The notes beneath the pieces were generated by a model. That model had not been told where the DNA came from and ran no database searches. It saw only the letters and a program-made list of their open reading frames with translations. This document shows, in pieces, positions 32,727-44,466 of a stretch of 64,000 nucleotides of DNA. Numbering within the stretch: position 1 is the stretch's first letter; each line of letters starts with the position of its first letter. The translations under genes were made by a program, and so were the position numbers. The DNA is taken from NCBI GenBank assembly GCA_907165135.1, contig OU015568.1, positions 16,565,208 to 16,629,207 of the forward strand, in the 5' to 3' direction. The DNA is from Oikopleura dioica. Its lineage: Eukaryota > Chordata > Appendicularia > Copelata > Oikopleuridae.

Positions 32727-34157
32727 TCATGTTTCTATATTCGTCCACATTCGCGAAACAATGTCAAGTGCGGCAGAGCAATTTTCACTTTCCAAAAAGT
32801 TCTGGTCAATTTTGTAAAGAGCATAAATTCGTCTCGAGTAGTCAGGAATTTCTTGCTCTAAATATTTCTCCATCAGTGGTCGTTGTTGAATTAGTTCTTC
32901 GATTTTTATTTCTGCTTCTTGGGTTGCTGTCACGATGATTCCCAGTTCTTCGGAGAGTTCTCTGATGAGTTCGGGGAGTTCTTCGCAGGGCTTTCGTTTT
33001 CCTAGATCCTGGAAATTTGGAAAATTCAATGCATTCTTATATTTTTACTTTTAACGATAAATTTGTAGAAGAGGAATTTGCAATGACTCGCCGTCTTTTT
33101 CGTATAACAAAATAGTCTTAATTTCATCGTTAGAAATGAGAATAGAAACTGTCGAAAACCTGAAAGATTCGGTAAAATGTGCTCGACATATTCTTCCTCG
33201 CCTATTTTTGCAAATTTTTCTCGAAGGAGAAGATAAAATCGCTTCCATGTCACTTCGAACTTTCGAAGTTTTTCGCTGAGCTCAAGAAGCAAATCTTGAA
33301 TTCGAGCGAAGAGATTGTCGATATATGCGACTTTTATGCGCTAAAAACACTTCAGAAATTTTCAAGTTTAGAGAAAGAACCTTGAATTCAACTAGAGCAA
33401 GGGTATTCTTCGGATTCTGAGGAAGATCTTCTGATTTTTCATCTTCTCCAGCGAGAATCTCATTCAGCTTTTCTCTCAAATCATCATCTTTCATATGACA
33501 CTTTTCGGCGGTTGAGCACAAAATTGCAATTTTTTTATCAATCGAATCCAGTTCTATAAATTTCCGTTTTCAAAAGCTGTCAAATAACTGTTACTTTGTC
33601 GCTCAGATAGAAGTCGAGCTAGGCTTCCTTCGATCGGATGAAGTGGCAGAAAAGGGTTGGTCTTTTTGTCCGGCCAAATTTGGATGAGAAACTCAAGAAC
33701 TCCTTTTTGCTCAGTCAGCGACATCAACCGCCAGTTAGATTTGTTTCTGTCTTTCTTAGTGAAGTTTTCAAATGTTGAAAAAATAAAGAAAAGTGAGTTG
33801 AAACCTTCCTTGTATTGCTCTAATAGAGTCCTCCTCTTGTTTTCATCCCGCATGATGGCAACCATGTCCGCCTTCGTCTCAAGATCGACCTTTTCCGAAT
33901 TTCTAGCGTCGTTGACAAATTTGAGAACATCTTTCAAAAGCGCCAAAGTAAAATATTTCGCCACTTTTTCCATTCCTCCCGAATTTTCAGCTTCAGAAAT
34001 GGTTTGAATCAAAATTCCGCACATTTCTCGCGTTTGAGCTTCATTTGTCGATTTTTCATTCTAGAGCAGTGTTGTTACAATGATCAGATGATGATCTTAC
34101 CCGGTGGATTTTGAGGATTTCTCTGATATCAATTTCATTTTCCTCAAACGGGTTCAT
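32727..34157 (-). CDS. Charged helical protein of unknown function
   Basis: At least five exons, e.g. 34157-34101, 34060-33595, 33553-33381, 33340-~33060 and the last to stop 32727-32729. The start (MNPFEENEIDIREIL) is the ATG at 34157. The protein is rich in Glu, Lys and Leu (EELPELIRELSEELG, KIEELIQQRP), predicted mostly helical, without a signal peptide or membrane segment; it is probably a cytoplasmic coiled-coil protein. The boundary near 33130-33000 is unclear. It lies ~130-250 bp upstream of the kinase gene on the same strand, which would allow a tunicate-type operon, but nothing proves it. Confidence 0.6.
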
Positions 34158-34486
34158 TTCTTTTTAAATTTATCGAAGCAAATGTGCGATTTTTTTGCTT
34201 TGAGCAAACACTTTTTTCCAATGAGAATCTTTTTGCATCAGATTTTTGAAGCCTTGAAGAAATTCTTTTCAATAAAAGCTTACTAAACACGCTTGATAAT
34301 CGCTTTAAAAGTTGTGTAATTATCAATAGCGCTCTCTAAAGAGCGTCTAAAGCGCTTCCCCCTTTTTCTATATCTTCTGATAAGACAGCTAAGGGCTCAT
34401 TTACAGCGCCATCTGTCGATGTCCAAATCACGCCATGACAAATTGAAATTCGCTTCAGCAAGAAAATCCACAGAGTCTAAAAAATT

Positions 34487-37400
34487 ATGCGAGATTCTTT
34501 ACTTTTATATTTTTATACGATACATTCGTCAATAGTGGCTTCTGCTTTAGAATGCCCGCAAAGGTCAAATTTACTCAGTCCCAGAATAGATCTAACGAGT
34601 TTAAACCGAACTCTTGACTGCGGGCAAGGGTCGAATTCGAGACAACCATGGTCCGTAACGCTGAGAATGAAGGATGGAGTCCTCTGCGGAGGAGCTCTAG
34701 TTTCGCCAAACTGGGTGCTCACATCTGCCGACTGCGCGAAGAGATTTGAAGAAAAGTGGGGAAGCGTTTTTCTTGAGAGAATAGAAGACGGAGTCCTTCT
34801 CGGTCCATCCAGAGAGCAATGTGTTGTCAAAATCGTCGTCCATCCAAACTACACTGTCGAAAGCCGCGAGTCCAATGTTGCTCTTTTGAAATTAAACACA
34901 GATCGTGCTCATTTCGCCGGTTTGACTTCTTCAATTTGCATCCCTGAAAAACCAGCTGAAAGAAATCTCGGTCAACTTCACATGCTGGTAGTAAAGTTTC
35001 CTCCCCCTAGAATTTCATTTTTTCTTTTCAGAGAAATTGCGTGGTAACATCTTGGATGGAGTCCGAGCCCGATTCATCAACTCAGCTTTCGCCTAAACAT
35101 CGACCAGTTCAAATTCATCGTCGGCCTCGATGTGGCGCTTTCAATTCTGAAGGGCTCATTTGCTCCAGTGGCAAAGGATTCGGCGTCTGCAAGGGGACCA
35201 ATGGAGCTGTTCTCTCCTGCGAAGACATCAACGGAAAATGGTCAGCTTATGGCATCGGAGGGCTGGTGATGGACAACGATTGTACTCAGGGTTCTCAGGT
35301 GTCCGAGTACACCGACATCTCCCGACACGCAGATTGGATTAAAGAAACGATCAGAGAAGAACAGATTGTTCCCACTCGCGAAGTTTACAGTAATTGGGAA
35401 AACTGGTCGACCTGTACCGAAGTCTGCAACGGCGGAACTCAAATGAGAAGAAGACGGTGCTTAGCTAGAAGTTATTGCAGCATGCATGAAGTGGAAACGC
35501 GACCTTGCAGCACTTTTCCATGCGAGACACTTTTTGGCCTCGGACCAATCGGCTTCAGAAGACAAATCGTCGAAGAAAAGCCAAAAGAAGGAGCCAGCGT
35601 GTGTTTTCATGATTACGTCCAGGAACGAACGATGCGAGTCGTGGGAGGACAAGCGACTGATGCGGAAAGCTGGCCTTTCATGGCGGTTTTTTACAGCAAG
35701 AAAGGAGGCTGGGGTAGTCGATTCTGCGGCGGCTCGCTTCTCAATGAACGGTGGGTGCTCTCCGCTGCGCATTGCTTCATGGACCCTTATTCCGGAGAAA
35801 TGTTCAATTTTAAAAAGTACGCCGTCGGATTTGGCAACTTCAAGAGCGGCACCTTCCCCGGTCAAACCAGCAGCGTCAAATCCATCAAGTGCCACAAAGG
35901 ATTCAAAGCGACATACGAAAAGATTACTGATGACATTTGCCTGGTCGAACTCAATGATCCTGTCCAATATACAAAGACTGTCAATCCTGTCTGTATTTCG
36001 AAAAATCAGCCGGCAGAGGGAGACTACTGTAAGATCGCTGGTGCTGGGCAAACTCTAGGAACAGCCTCTGATGCGACTTTGAATGAAGCTTCAATTCCAG
36101 TTGCGAATTTTGACCAATGCAATCAAGAATATAAAGATTTCGGGATAACCGTAAGTTTGGCTCGAGTTCCAGCATTTTCTATTGAAAAAGTGACATGTCA
36201 CATGTCTAACAAGTTGATATCTAGCTCGAGTCGCGACAACACCTCTGCGCGGGGTTCGATAAAGGTGGAGTTGACGCGTGTCAAGGCGATTCTGGAGGAC
36301 CCTTCTATTGTGAAAACTCTTATCTCTCGGGCGTTGTCAGCTTTGGAATTGGTTGCGCGAGCGCCGATACGTTTGGAATCTACACATCTGTCTCCGCTTA
36401 CATCGACTGGATCGGGGAGACCATGGGAATAGCACCAGCTTCGGCTGGACAAGAACTTTGCCCGAAAGGATTCAAAGGAATGGTTTTCAATGTTCAAATT
36501 TTATTTCAAAAATTGAGCAAAAATTTTCTGAAACCAAAATAAAGGTCCTTCTTGCTCTGAAGACATAGACGAGTGCTCCACCTCCCCATGCGACTACGAC
36601 CAAAAATGCGTCAACACCGTTGGTTCCTACAGATGCGAAGATCTTTCCTGCCAAAACGGATATGAAGCGGTCAATGGCGAATGTGTCGATATCGACGAAT
36701 GTGCGATGAACGCGTGCGGCTACACAATGTGCGTTAACCTTCCCGGTTCGTTCGAATGCGTCTGCCAAGACGGATACGAAGTCGTCAACGGAAGATGCTT
36801 GGATATCAACGAGTGCGAAAGGGATTCTTCTCTTTGCGGCGATGGAAAAGTTTGCAAAAACCGGCTTGGTGGATATTTCTGCGAAGAAATCATCGAAAAC
36901 GAAGAGAAAAACAGTTGGACTTATCGCTGCGATCCACCAAGAGAGCTTCAACGATCAAAATACGTCTGCGCTGGCGACGAATGCACTCTTCAATGTGATT
37001 CTGGCAGCTCAATGTCAAAATGCATCAACAACGGATCACGGTAAAGAAACTGAAAAGAATGAACGTCCTCTTCAATTTTCGTTTAAGGAAATGCACTTGC
37101 ATGGGAAGCCGGTGTTTCTGGAGCTCGATCGGCAAAGAGTGCCAATGCAAAGAGGATGAAATCAGCGACTATGGAGGATTTATGCTTGGACCAATGTCGG
37201 ACACCGGTGGTTGGTCCGAATATCATCCTCAGTTTATTGACAATAGAGCTGAAGAGGTACGATTTTCAGTTTGATATACCCATTTTTAATTTTCCTCGAG
37301 GAGCCGACCTGCAACTACAATTTGATCAAGAAAAAATGCAAGACAAAAATGAGGATCTCCGAGTATCTCAATGGCGAAATCTGCAGAGGAAAATGCAACA

Positions 37401-37524
37401 AGTAAGAAAAATTCAAGCCAAAAAATCATTAACGAAAAATTTCAGACGAGGAAAATCAAGCAGCTGTACTTGCAACTGTATTGGAAATCAGTGCTCCTGG
37501 AAGTGCAGAAAAGATAAATGCTAG
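34487..37524 (+). CDS. Mosaic serine protease: dead trypsin, TSP1, active trypsin, EGFs
   Basis: Seven exons: 34487-34987, 35032-36150, 36225-36477, 36545-37040, 37088-37256, 37301-37401, 37446-37524. Signal peptide, then a trypsin fold lacking all three triad residues (TSADC for [12 protein letters not shown] for the Asp; [11 protein letters not shown] for GDSGGP). Next a thrombospondin type-1 repeat ([19 protein letters not shown]). The second trypsin domain, from [15 protein letters not shown], has an intact triad ([22 protein letters not shown]). Three EGF-like domains follow ([30 protein letters not shown]; calcium-binding type), then a Cys-rich tail ([17 protein letters not shown]). Secreted. 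The intron 36478-36544 keeps frame only with a GA donor (GA-AG). Cleavage before RVVGG would free the active domain, as in other trypsins. Confidence 0.88.
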
Positions 37525-37815
37525 TTTTTGACTAATAATGTTATTATTAGATTCGCAGAAATTGAGAACTACTGCGACTCACTGTTCAATTTTGTAAATT
37601 TTCTGTACAAATAAACTCGTCATTTTCTTAAATAAAACTGTTTGAAAGGGCTGGTCGGGGTTAGGGTTATCATTTTTGAACCGAAAAAATGAACTCAATT
37701 GACAGTTGACCTTTCTTCTTTCCACCAAATATTTGATATTTGCTCAGAGAGTCTCAGTTTTCCTTGAATTTTGACCTTGGCAGCTTTAGATTCAGTATTA
37801 AACAAGAGAAAGCGC

Positions 37816-40044
37816 ATGATTTTCCTTCTATTGGGGACACTCCTGGTCCTCGTTTTTGGCCGACTTCTGCAAGTATGGCTCAAATACAAGTTCCATCCGA
37901 TCCCGACTTATTCTTTTACTCTTCAAAAAGCTCAAAATGCAAAGGATCTCGCCGCAGCCTTCAAAAAGGGAGATTTGCCGAAGATCTTTCGCCCGAAGCT
38001 GTTTCCTTTTTCAACTTACAGGAGAGTCTTCAAAATCGAAAAAGTGGCTAAATATTTAAAATAAGCTTTTTTGAAGCCTTGCAGTAATTTTTACGTAATC
38101 ACAGATTTCGACTTTATGAAGGAGGCTTTTGCTCACAAGGAGCTTTCAAATCGCGACTACAACGAAAAGATCAAAATCGACACCAAGCGAAATATAGAAT
38201 ATTACAAACTGGATAAGCAAGCTATCGAAATTCTCGGGCAAAACGACCAGTTAATAAAGAATGGGCCAGGATACAATACAGGCATTCGGGTCAGCATTTT
38301 TCTGAGTCAGGAGATCATGACTCCTCAGACCCTGACTCAGGTTTTCTACATGGGTTCCCGAGCCCAGATCCTCCGAAAAATTGCTAACCCTTCGAAAGGA
38401 CTGGCAGATGGTCTGTATGATGATTTTCACCGAAAGTTCCGAACAATTTGGTACGAAACGACGAAAAAACTGACCGGGCGGAATCGAATTATCGAAATCA
38501 TCGAGCATAGCTCCGAGTCAGTAAACAGAATTCTTGGCGAAAAAGGAAGCAAGGAAGAAGGCATCGATCCAAAAACCGTTTTCGTAAATGGCACCATGAA
38601 TGTTATTACTGGTTTCGCTTTTGGAACAACCTTTGAATTCGACGATCCTGGTAAAAAAAGAGCGAGAAAAAGAAAAAATTTCAATAAAAAATTCTAGTTT
38701 TCAAGATGCTAGAGGACGAGCTGAAAATCATCTTTGAAACCATCATCCCCATTCTTTTGAAGAAAACTGCCGCAGGAAAACTGCCCCTGTTTGTGTCCCA
38801 AAATTGGCTCTATCAGAAACTTTGGAAGTCGACTACTGACAAGTATTACGGATCTGTGAAGAAATTCAATCAATTCTGCTTCGAAAATGTTGTCAAGCAT
38901 CGAGAATCACTCGATAGAAGCAATCCGCGGGATTTTCTCGGTAATAAATTTCATTATTTATTTTTCGTTAGTTTCAGACATGCTTTTGATCGAGGCGGAA
39001 AACGAGCCAAGGCTTGGATTTGATGTCGTCGCTGGCACCGCTCTGATCATTTATGCTGCTGCTAGCGACACTCTCGCGTAAGAAAAATGCCAAAAATAAC
39101 TTCTTTAAAATTTCAAAGCAATACATTAACCTGGCTCTGCGCAGTGCTATCCGATCGGCCACATGTGCAAGAAAAAATGTACGAAGAAATCATGAATTCA
39201 ATCGAGACAGATAATGAGATCAAGAAAGAAAATTGACATTCGGGTTCGAAAATTATTTTATATCAAGAAAATTTAAAGCAGATTTTACCAAGATTTCATT
39301 GGTGTAGCGGGGTTATCGGTCGGGCGCCCTAAAATGACTGTCCTCTATTAGCCCTAATCTCGGTTTTTAACCCCCTGGGTTAGGTCTTAGGCGGGGTTAG
39401 GGTAAGGGTTAGGTCCCAGGGGCGTAGGTTAAAGGCTGCCCGACTTTTGACCCCCTACTACCATTTCATATTGGCACCGTTTTTGATCCCCACCAGTCCT
39501 TATACAAGATCTGTTTTACTTGAAAATATGCGACTCAATCCAGTTGCTCCAGAAATCATCCCACATCAAGCTTCCGAAGACATTGTCGTTGATGGCGTCT
39601 TGATTGAAAAAGGATCAACACTTTACGGTTCAAAATCAGCAGCTTTTATTAAATAAACGTTTTCTTGTTAAGGTTCAGTTGGTGCCGTTTTTGCCAATCC
39701 AGAGAACTTTCCTGAGCCAGAAAAATTCATCCCTGATCGATTTATGAAAAATGGCGAGTATGTTCATGACCTGCGCGTTTGCAGCTTTTCTGTTGGATTG
39801 AGATATTGCATTGGCAAACAAATTGCCATCGAGGAACAGTTCATTTTCGCGACGAACATCGTTCGGGAATTCCGACTTGTCAGGTTCAGTAAAAATCTGA
39901 TCAAAAATTCTGAACCCTAACCCTAACCTTAACCTTATCGATTTTTTTTCTAGAACTTCTGGAAATATGGATATTGCTGAAGATCTGTCTATGCGCTTTC
40001 CGAAGCATTCGATGATGCGATTTGAAAGAAGAAGATCAAATTGA
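37816..40044 (+). CDS. Cytochrome P450
   Basis: Microsomal-type P450. N-terminal membrane anchor (MIFLLLGTLLVLVFGRLL). Exons include 37816-~38040, ~38086-38289, 38368-38650, 38698-38940, 38978-39077, 39119-39223, 39510-39627, 39673-39893 and 39954-40044. I-helix AASDTLANTLTW, K-helix ENMR (ExxR), PDRF (PERF region) and the haem loop FSVGLRYCIG with its Cys ligand are all present, so the enzyme looks catalytically intact. The fold resembles vertebrate-type microsomal families (CYP2-like), with substrate unknown. The 38290-38367 segment is a MITE-like palindrome that can be an intron (GT to AG) but is also open in frame (26 codons). The intron at 39224-39509 seems to need a GA donor and holds TTAGGG-like sequence. 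The first junction is unresolved. Confidence 0.82.
38290..38367. mobile_element. Short palindromic MITE remnant in the P450 gene
   Basis: Contains CTGAGTCAGG and, inverted, CCTGACTCAGGTTTTCTACA, the end sequence of the family also seen at 47480 and 51957. The block begins with GT and ends with AG, and its 78 bp are a multiple of three, so it may be either an intron or 26 extra codons. Confidence 0.6.
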
Positions 40045-40087
40045 AATAAAAAATAATTATTTTTGATTAAAACAAAAAAATGGAGGT

Positions 40088-40287
40088 GGATTTCTGGATA
40101 ACCAATAAGATTGCTGCATTTAACTTACCGATCAATCAAAACCCTGATCCGTAAAATCACCTCTTAATTTTGGTTTTACCAAATATTTTGGGTTAAACTT
40201 ATTTATGGAAGTGATTTTATGGGTCAGAATTTTGATTGGCCGGTAATTCAAATGCAGCAATCTTATTGGTTATCCGGAAATGCATTC
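40088..40287. repeat. Long-armed inverted repeat (MITE)
   Basis: Two ~75-bp arms facing each other: GGATAACCAATAAGATTGCT on the left, its complement AGCAATCTTATTGGTTATCC on the right, with further pairing inward to AAAATCAC/GTGATTTT. It lies between the 3' ends of the P450 and the CUB/ZP gene. Confidence 0.85.
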
Positions 40288-40451
40288 CGTAAATTGGTTT
40301 AGTCCATTATTTTTGGCATTGATTTATTTAACAATTATGAAGAAGAGCATATGACAAGATAAGAATGAATAAAAATGTTCACAAAATACAATGAAATGTT
40401 CACAGACTATGCAGATTAAATAATGAAAGATGAATCGATCAAATGAAACGC

Positions 40452-43400
40452 TCAAATAGTGCAATCTGGTTCTTCAACTGGGCAGAGCCCGGCCATGCAG
40501 ACAAAGATCGAGCAGTGCATTTCCATAGAAGTGACTTCTGCGTTTCCGGAAAATTGGAAGGCAGTGTACGAAAGTTGGAAAAGATCTTCGTTTTCGAAAT
40601 TTTGACCGATCGCGTTGTTGTTTACCACTGGATTGGGGCAGCCGTTTTCGAAGACGGGGAACGAGTTGCTTCCGTCGGTTACGTTGCAGTCGTTCACAAC
40701 GAAGGTGACGTCTTCAATAGGAACAGATGGGGAGAGGCCGAAGAAGACAGCTTCGCCGACAACTTGTTCGTCGGAAGCTTCGTCGCTGAAGTCGCTGTTG
40801 GAGAAGAAAGCCGCTTCGAACTTGAACTCGCCGTGACCGGTTGTTCCGACTTCTTGGGTTTCGTCTCTGTTGGTGAAGTTGGCCGAGGAGACATCGTTGA
40901 CTGCTGACGAAAATCGACACTTTTTGAAGATTTCGGATTTTTTCCTCTTTTTCAACAAAAAATCATTTGTTCAAAATTTCGCGAATCTTTCCTGAACGTC
41001 AATATCAACATCGGTGTTCAAAACGATGCCGTATTTGTTGGTTCTTTTCTTGACGCTGATGACATTTTTGAACACGATCTCATCATCTTCCACAGTCGTC
41101 AAAGTATCACACTGATCGAGGGCTGTTGAAATGACGAATTGGTCCTCAGACTCGGCGGATTCACATCGGTTATCGTCGAAAGAAAGGACGATTTCGTCGC
41201 TTTCATCGGTTGAGTAGATGCACTTGTCGAGCGAAAGCGACATGGCAGATTGCTCGCAAGAGATCGCGATTTTTTCTGGGTTCGGAGTACAGGTCGCCTC
41301 GTCCTCCAAAAGCGTCCAACAGGAGGGGCACTCACACACGTGATCAGCCTGGTTGCAAAAGTGGGAGCAGCCGCCGTTGTTGCCGTCTGCACAATCGATG
41401 TTTTCGACGTTTGGCTCCATCGTTTCAAGCTCGATCTCAGCGACTTCGGTTCCAAGAACTTCGGCGTCTCCAACATCGAGATTCTCAATGAATTGGTTGA
41501 CAACTTGATTCACCATGTCAAGCAAGTCACTGTTGTCGTCCGTTTGACGTTTTCTTCGACCAGTTGTTGTCTCATTCACTTTATACAGGGTGCATTTTAT
41601 CAGTAAATTTTAAATTTTTAAAAATCTAAAATTTATACCCTTCCTGGAACATGATATTCGCGAATATAATTGACGCTGAAAAACGTAAACCATGTCCCAT
41701 AAGTGCTTGTCCTTCCTTCGGCTATTGAAAATTCCCAAATTCTTGACATTTTTCTTGAATTTCCGTAGTCACTTATTGCCTAAAATTCATGTTACATATT
41801 GCCTGATTAAGTTAAAGTTGCTACAAAAAACTGATAAGAGGAATTTTTGACCAAGAAAAATCAATATTCTTGCTAAAATTAGGGCAAATTCGTCAATTTT
41901 CGGCGAAAAGTCCAATTTTCAAATGCGATTTTGAGGGTAAAGGAGTCGAGATAGACCCCCAAAAAATGGAGCCTCAAAATCGTTTTTGACCCGTAGAATC
42001 CATTTCCGGGGTCAAAATTTTGAAATTCCCAAATCTGATTTTTCGAAAAAAGCTGACGGGGGGGCCTTAATCTATCTTTACCCAAGTTGTCATCTGAGGA
42101 TTCTTGTTCCTCAAATAGTCCAAATAAGATTCCGCGCTTGTGATGCTGCTGAATAAGCAAAAGACTTGAGTCCTTGCTCTGTAGTCGCTCCAAAGTTGAG
42201 TAGAGGGTTTTTTCGGACAGTCCTGTCCATTGATCGCTGGAAAAATCAATTACCGAAAGAGCAAAAAGTGGCGACCTACCATAGCTATTTTCATTTCGAT
42301 CCGACAGCCTGTTTCCTGCGTGCACACAAGTAGAAGGTCCGTCCAGCTTGAATTTGAAGCAGCCCGGAGTGTCGCGACATCCAGCAGCGCAGCGTTTTCC
42401 AAACTCTTTCTCGCCGACTTTATCGACATCCTCGAAGGAGTTCGAATATATCGACCTCTGAGTGGCTTTGTCTTTCTCGCCGATTTCCCAGGCCTTCATC
42501 AGAACTGACTCGTCGTTGTTGTAGGACCAAATGCAGACAGGAGGATGATCGTCTTCTTCCTTTTTGCACTTTGACGGGTCGTGTTCTAAAGCAATCAATT
42601 TCGCTGTTTAGCGAAACCTGGGTTTACCTGGAGTTACAGTGAATGCGAATCCCGTGTTTCTCACGCTAAAGTCAGTGGTAAATCTAGCCATGAAGGAGTC
42701 GCCAGGGATGAAGAGAACATCGCCAACTTCGAGATCGTCGAAATCTGGTCCATAATCGCCCGACGACTCATATGAGTCATAATATGAGCCGTAATAGTCG
42801 TATTGATTGCAGAAACCTCGGTCATAATTCGCAGCATTTTGGAACGAAAGCTTGTCATAATAACAACTGTAGCCACCGGCTAAAGGAAATAGTTTAGGGG
42901 GGTAGGTACGAAGAATCGGGTTTTCTGTCAGTGTTTTCTTAAATTTTTAACATAGGGACCCCCTAATTTTTTCTGCTTAATTGCAGGCAATTATCTCTTT
43001 CCTATGGAATCTAAAAATTTAGATTTCTTGAGCTTTCATGGTGCTACAGTGCAAACCGGGTACCTTTTATTGTCGCAAAATTGACCATTTTAGGAAAGTT
43101 AGCGATCTTTGACGAATAATTTTGTTAATAATTCTTTCGAAATTTGAAATTTTGGCTTACACAGGAAATAAAGAAAGGTCTAAAGTTTTAGTTTTCAAAG
43201 AAAAATACGGGTGTTACTATTTTAACCTTTTAGGGAAAAGTCTGACATAAAATCCAGATTCTTGATATCTACCTCCTAAGAAATAGCAAAATCTATTGTA
43301 TAAATTATTACCTTCAATGTCGAAGTGCAAGATGTTAATGTTGAATCCGCAGGCCTTTGGCGCCTCAAACTTCCACTCGCAAGTAGCGTAGTTTGGGTAC

Positions 43401-43576
43401 ACTAACGAGTCAAAAGGATCCAAAGGAGATGAGATCTCGACACTAGTCGTTTTGCTGTCAAAGAGCGTGTCAAAACCACAGTCCGTAAATTGGATCCGAG
43501 GAGCATCTTCATTTGGAGGAGGCTTTTCTTTTGTCGCAGAAACTGCGGCCAACGTCAAAAATCTGAAAGTTTTCAT
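40452..43576 (-). CDS. Secreted CUB / EGF / ZP-domain protein
   Basis: Exons 43576-43312, 42879-42628, 42585-42280, 42236-42082, 41779-~41645, 41578-~40968 and ~40912-40452. Signal peptide (MKTFRFLTLAAVSA), a CUB domain (CGFDTLF to CEWKFEAPKACGF, ending MARFTTDFSVRNTGFAF), a Cys segment (GKRCAAGCRDTPGCFKF), a linker exon (AEGRTSTYGTWFTF), a dibasic site GRRKRQ, an EGF-like repeat (CADGNNGGCSHFC) and a ZP domain (ISCEQSAMSLSLDKC to the end). ZP proteins polymerise into extracellular coats. The last two junctions keep frame only with GA or GG donors. An alternative reading ends the CUB part at 42067 and makes the ZP part a separate gene; I favour one gene because TGG|GTAAAG at 42081 and AG at 41780 join in frame. 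Confidence 0.7.
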
Positions 43577-44466
43577 TCTCGCAGAAGACTTAATAACTCT
43601 TTTCTTTTTAACAAGGCATTATTGAGTATCTCAATATACATTTCTCCAAATTCTGGAGCGTTTATAAGCAGCTTGATTGGCGCCAGTGTGATTTTTCATG
43701 ACGCGATCATGGCAAAAAGGATAGCATAATTTTAGAGCCATCCAATCTCCATCGAATATTTATCTTATCATGAGCGAACTCGCTCGTTCAAATATAAATG
43801 TCATACAAACTCAACTTCAATCGCTTGCAGGAAATCGTGCTGCTCCGAAAAAACATCGCTTGACTTTCCCACATCATTTTTAGCAAAATGATCAATTTTC
43901 AAGGTCGAGAAATAATTTTGAATTTTCGAAAAATTAATTTTTTCGAGAGAAACTGCTTCAATAATTCGCAAATTTCAAAATTCCCAGCAAATTGAATAAA
44001 TATGATGTGCAACAACTGAAATGCCAAATGACAATCACAAATAGGCTTCACTTCGCAAACACGACGGAATGGCTAAAGATCGATAAATAGAAGATTTTGG
44101 CGCTGGCGGAAGAATAAAAGGGCTCAATAAATAATTTTGACGTTCAGGGCGGCTTTGATCGGTTCAATTTTGAAGGGAGAGGGGGAGAAATATTTGGAAA
44201 GGATGGATTTATTTATGGAACTGGTCAACTGCAAAAAAACTGTCATGATAGGGGTTAGGGTTAGCTTCACCTTGGTCATTCTTGCAGGAAACAAGAAGAA
44301 CAGCGGAGCAGAAAGAATGATCTGAGCGATGATTTTTCACATAAAATCTTTAAAATATTTGCATATGTCACTTTTGCCAAAGGCTTTCTTCAAACAAAGT
44401 GATTCTACAGTTCGATTTGAACTATTCCAAGTTGTTATTTCAAAGAGAAACTACTCGACTCCGACG
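43577..44466. other. Intergenic region between divergent genes
   Basis: No gene is seen. It should contain the promoters of the CUB/ZP gene (minus) and the protease homologue (plus). A TTAGGG-like pair (GGGGTTAGGGTTAG, about 44251) is present. Confidence 0.4.
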
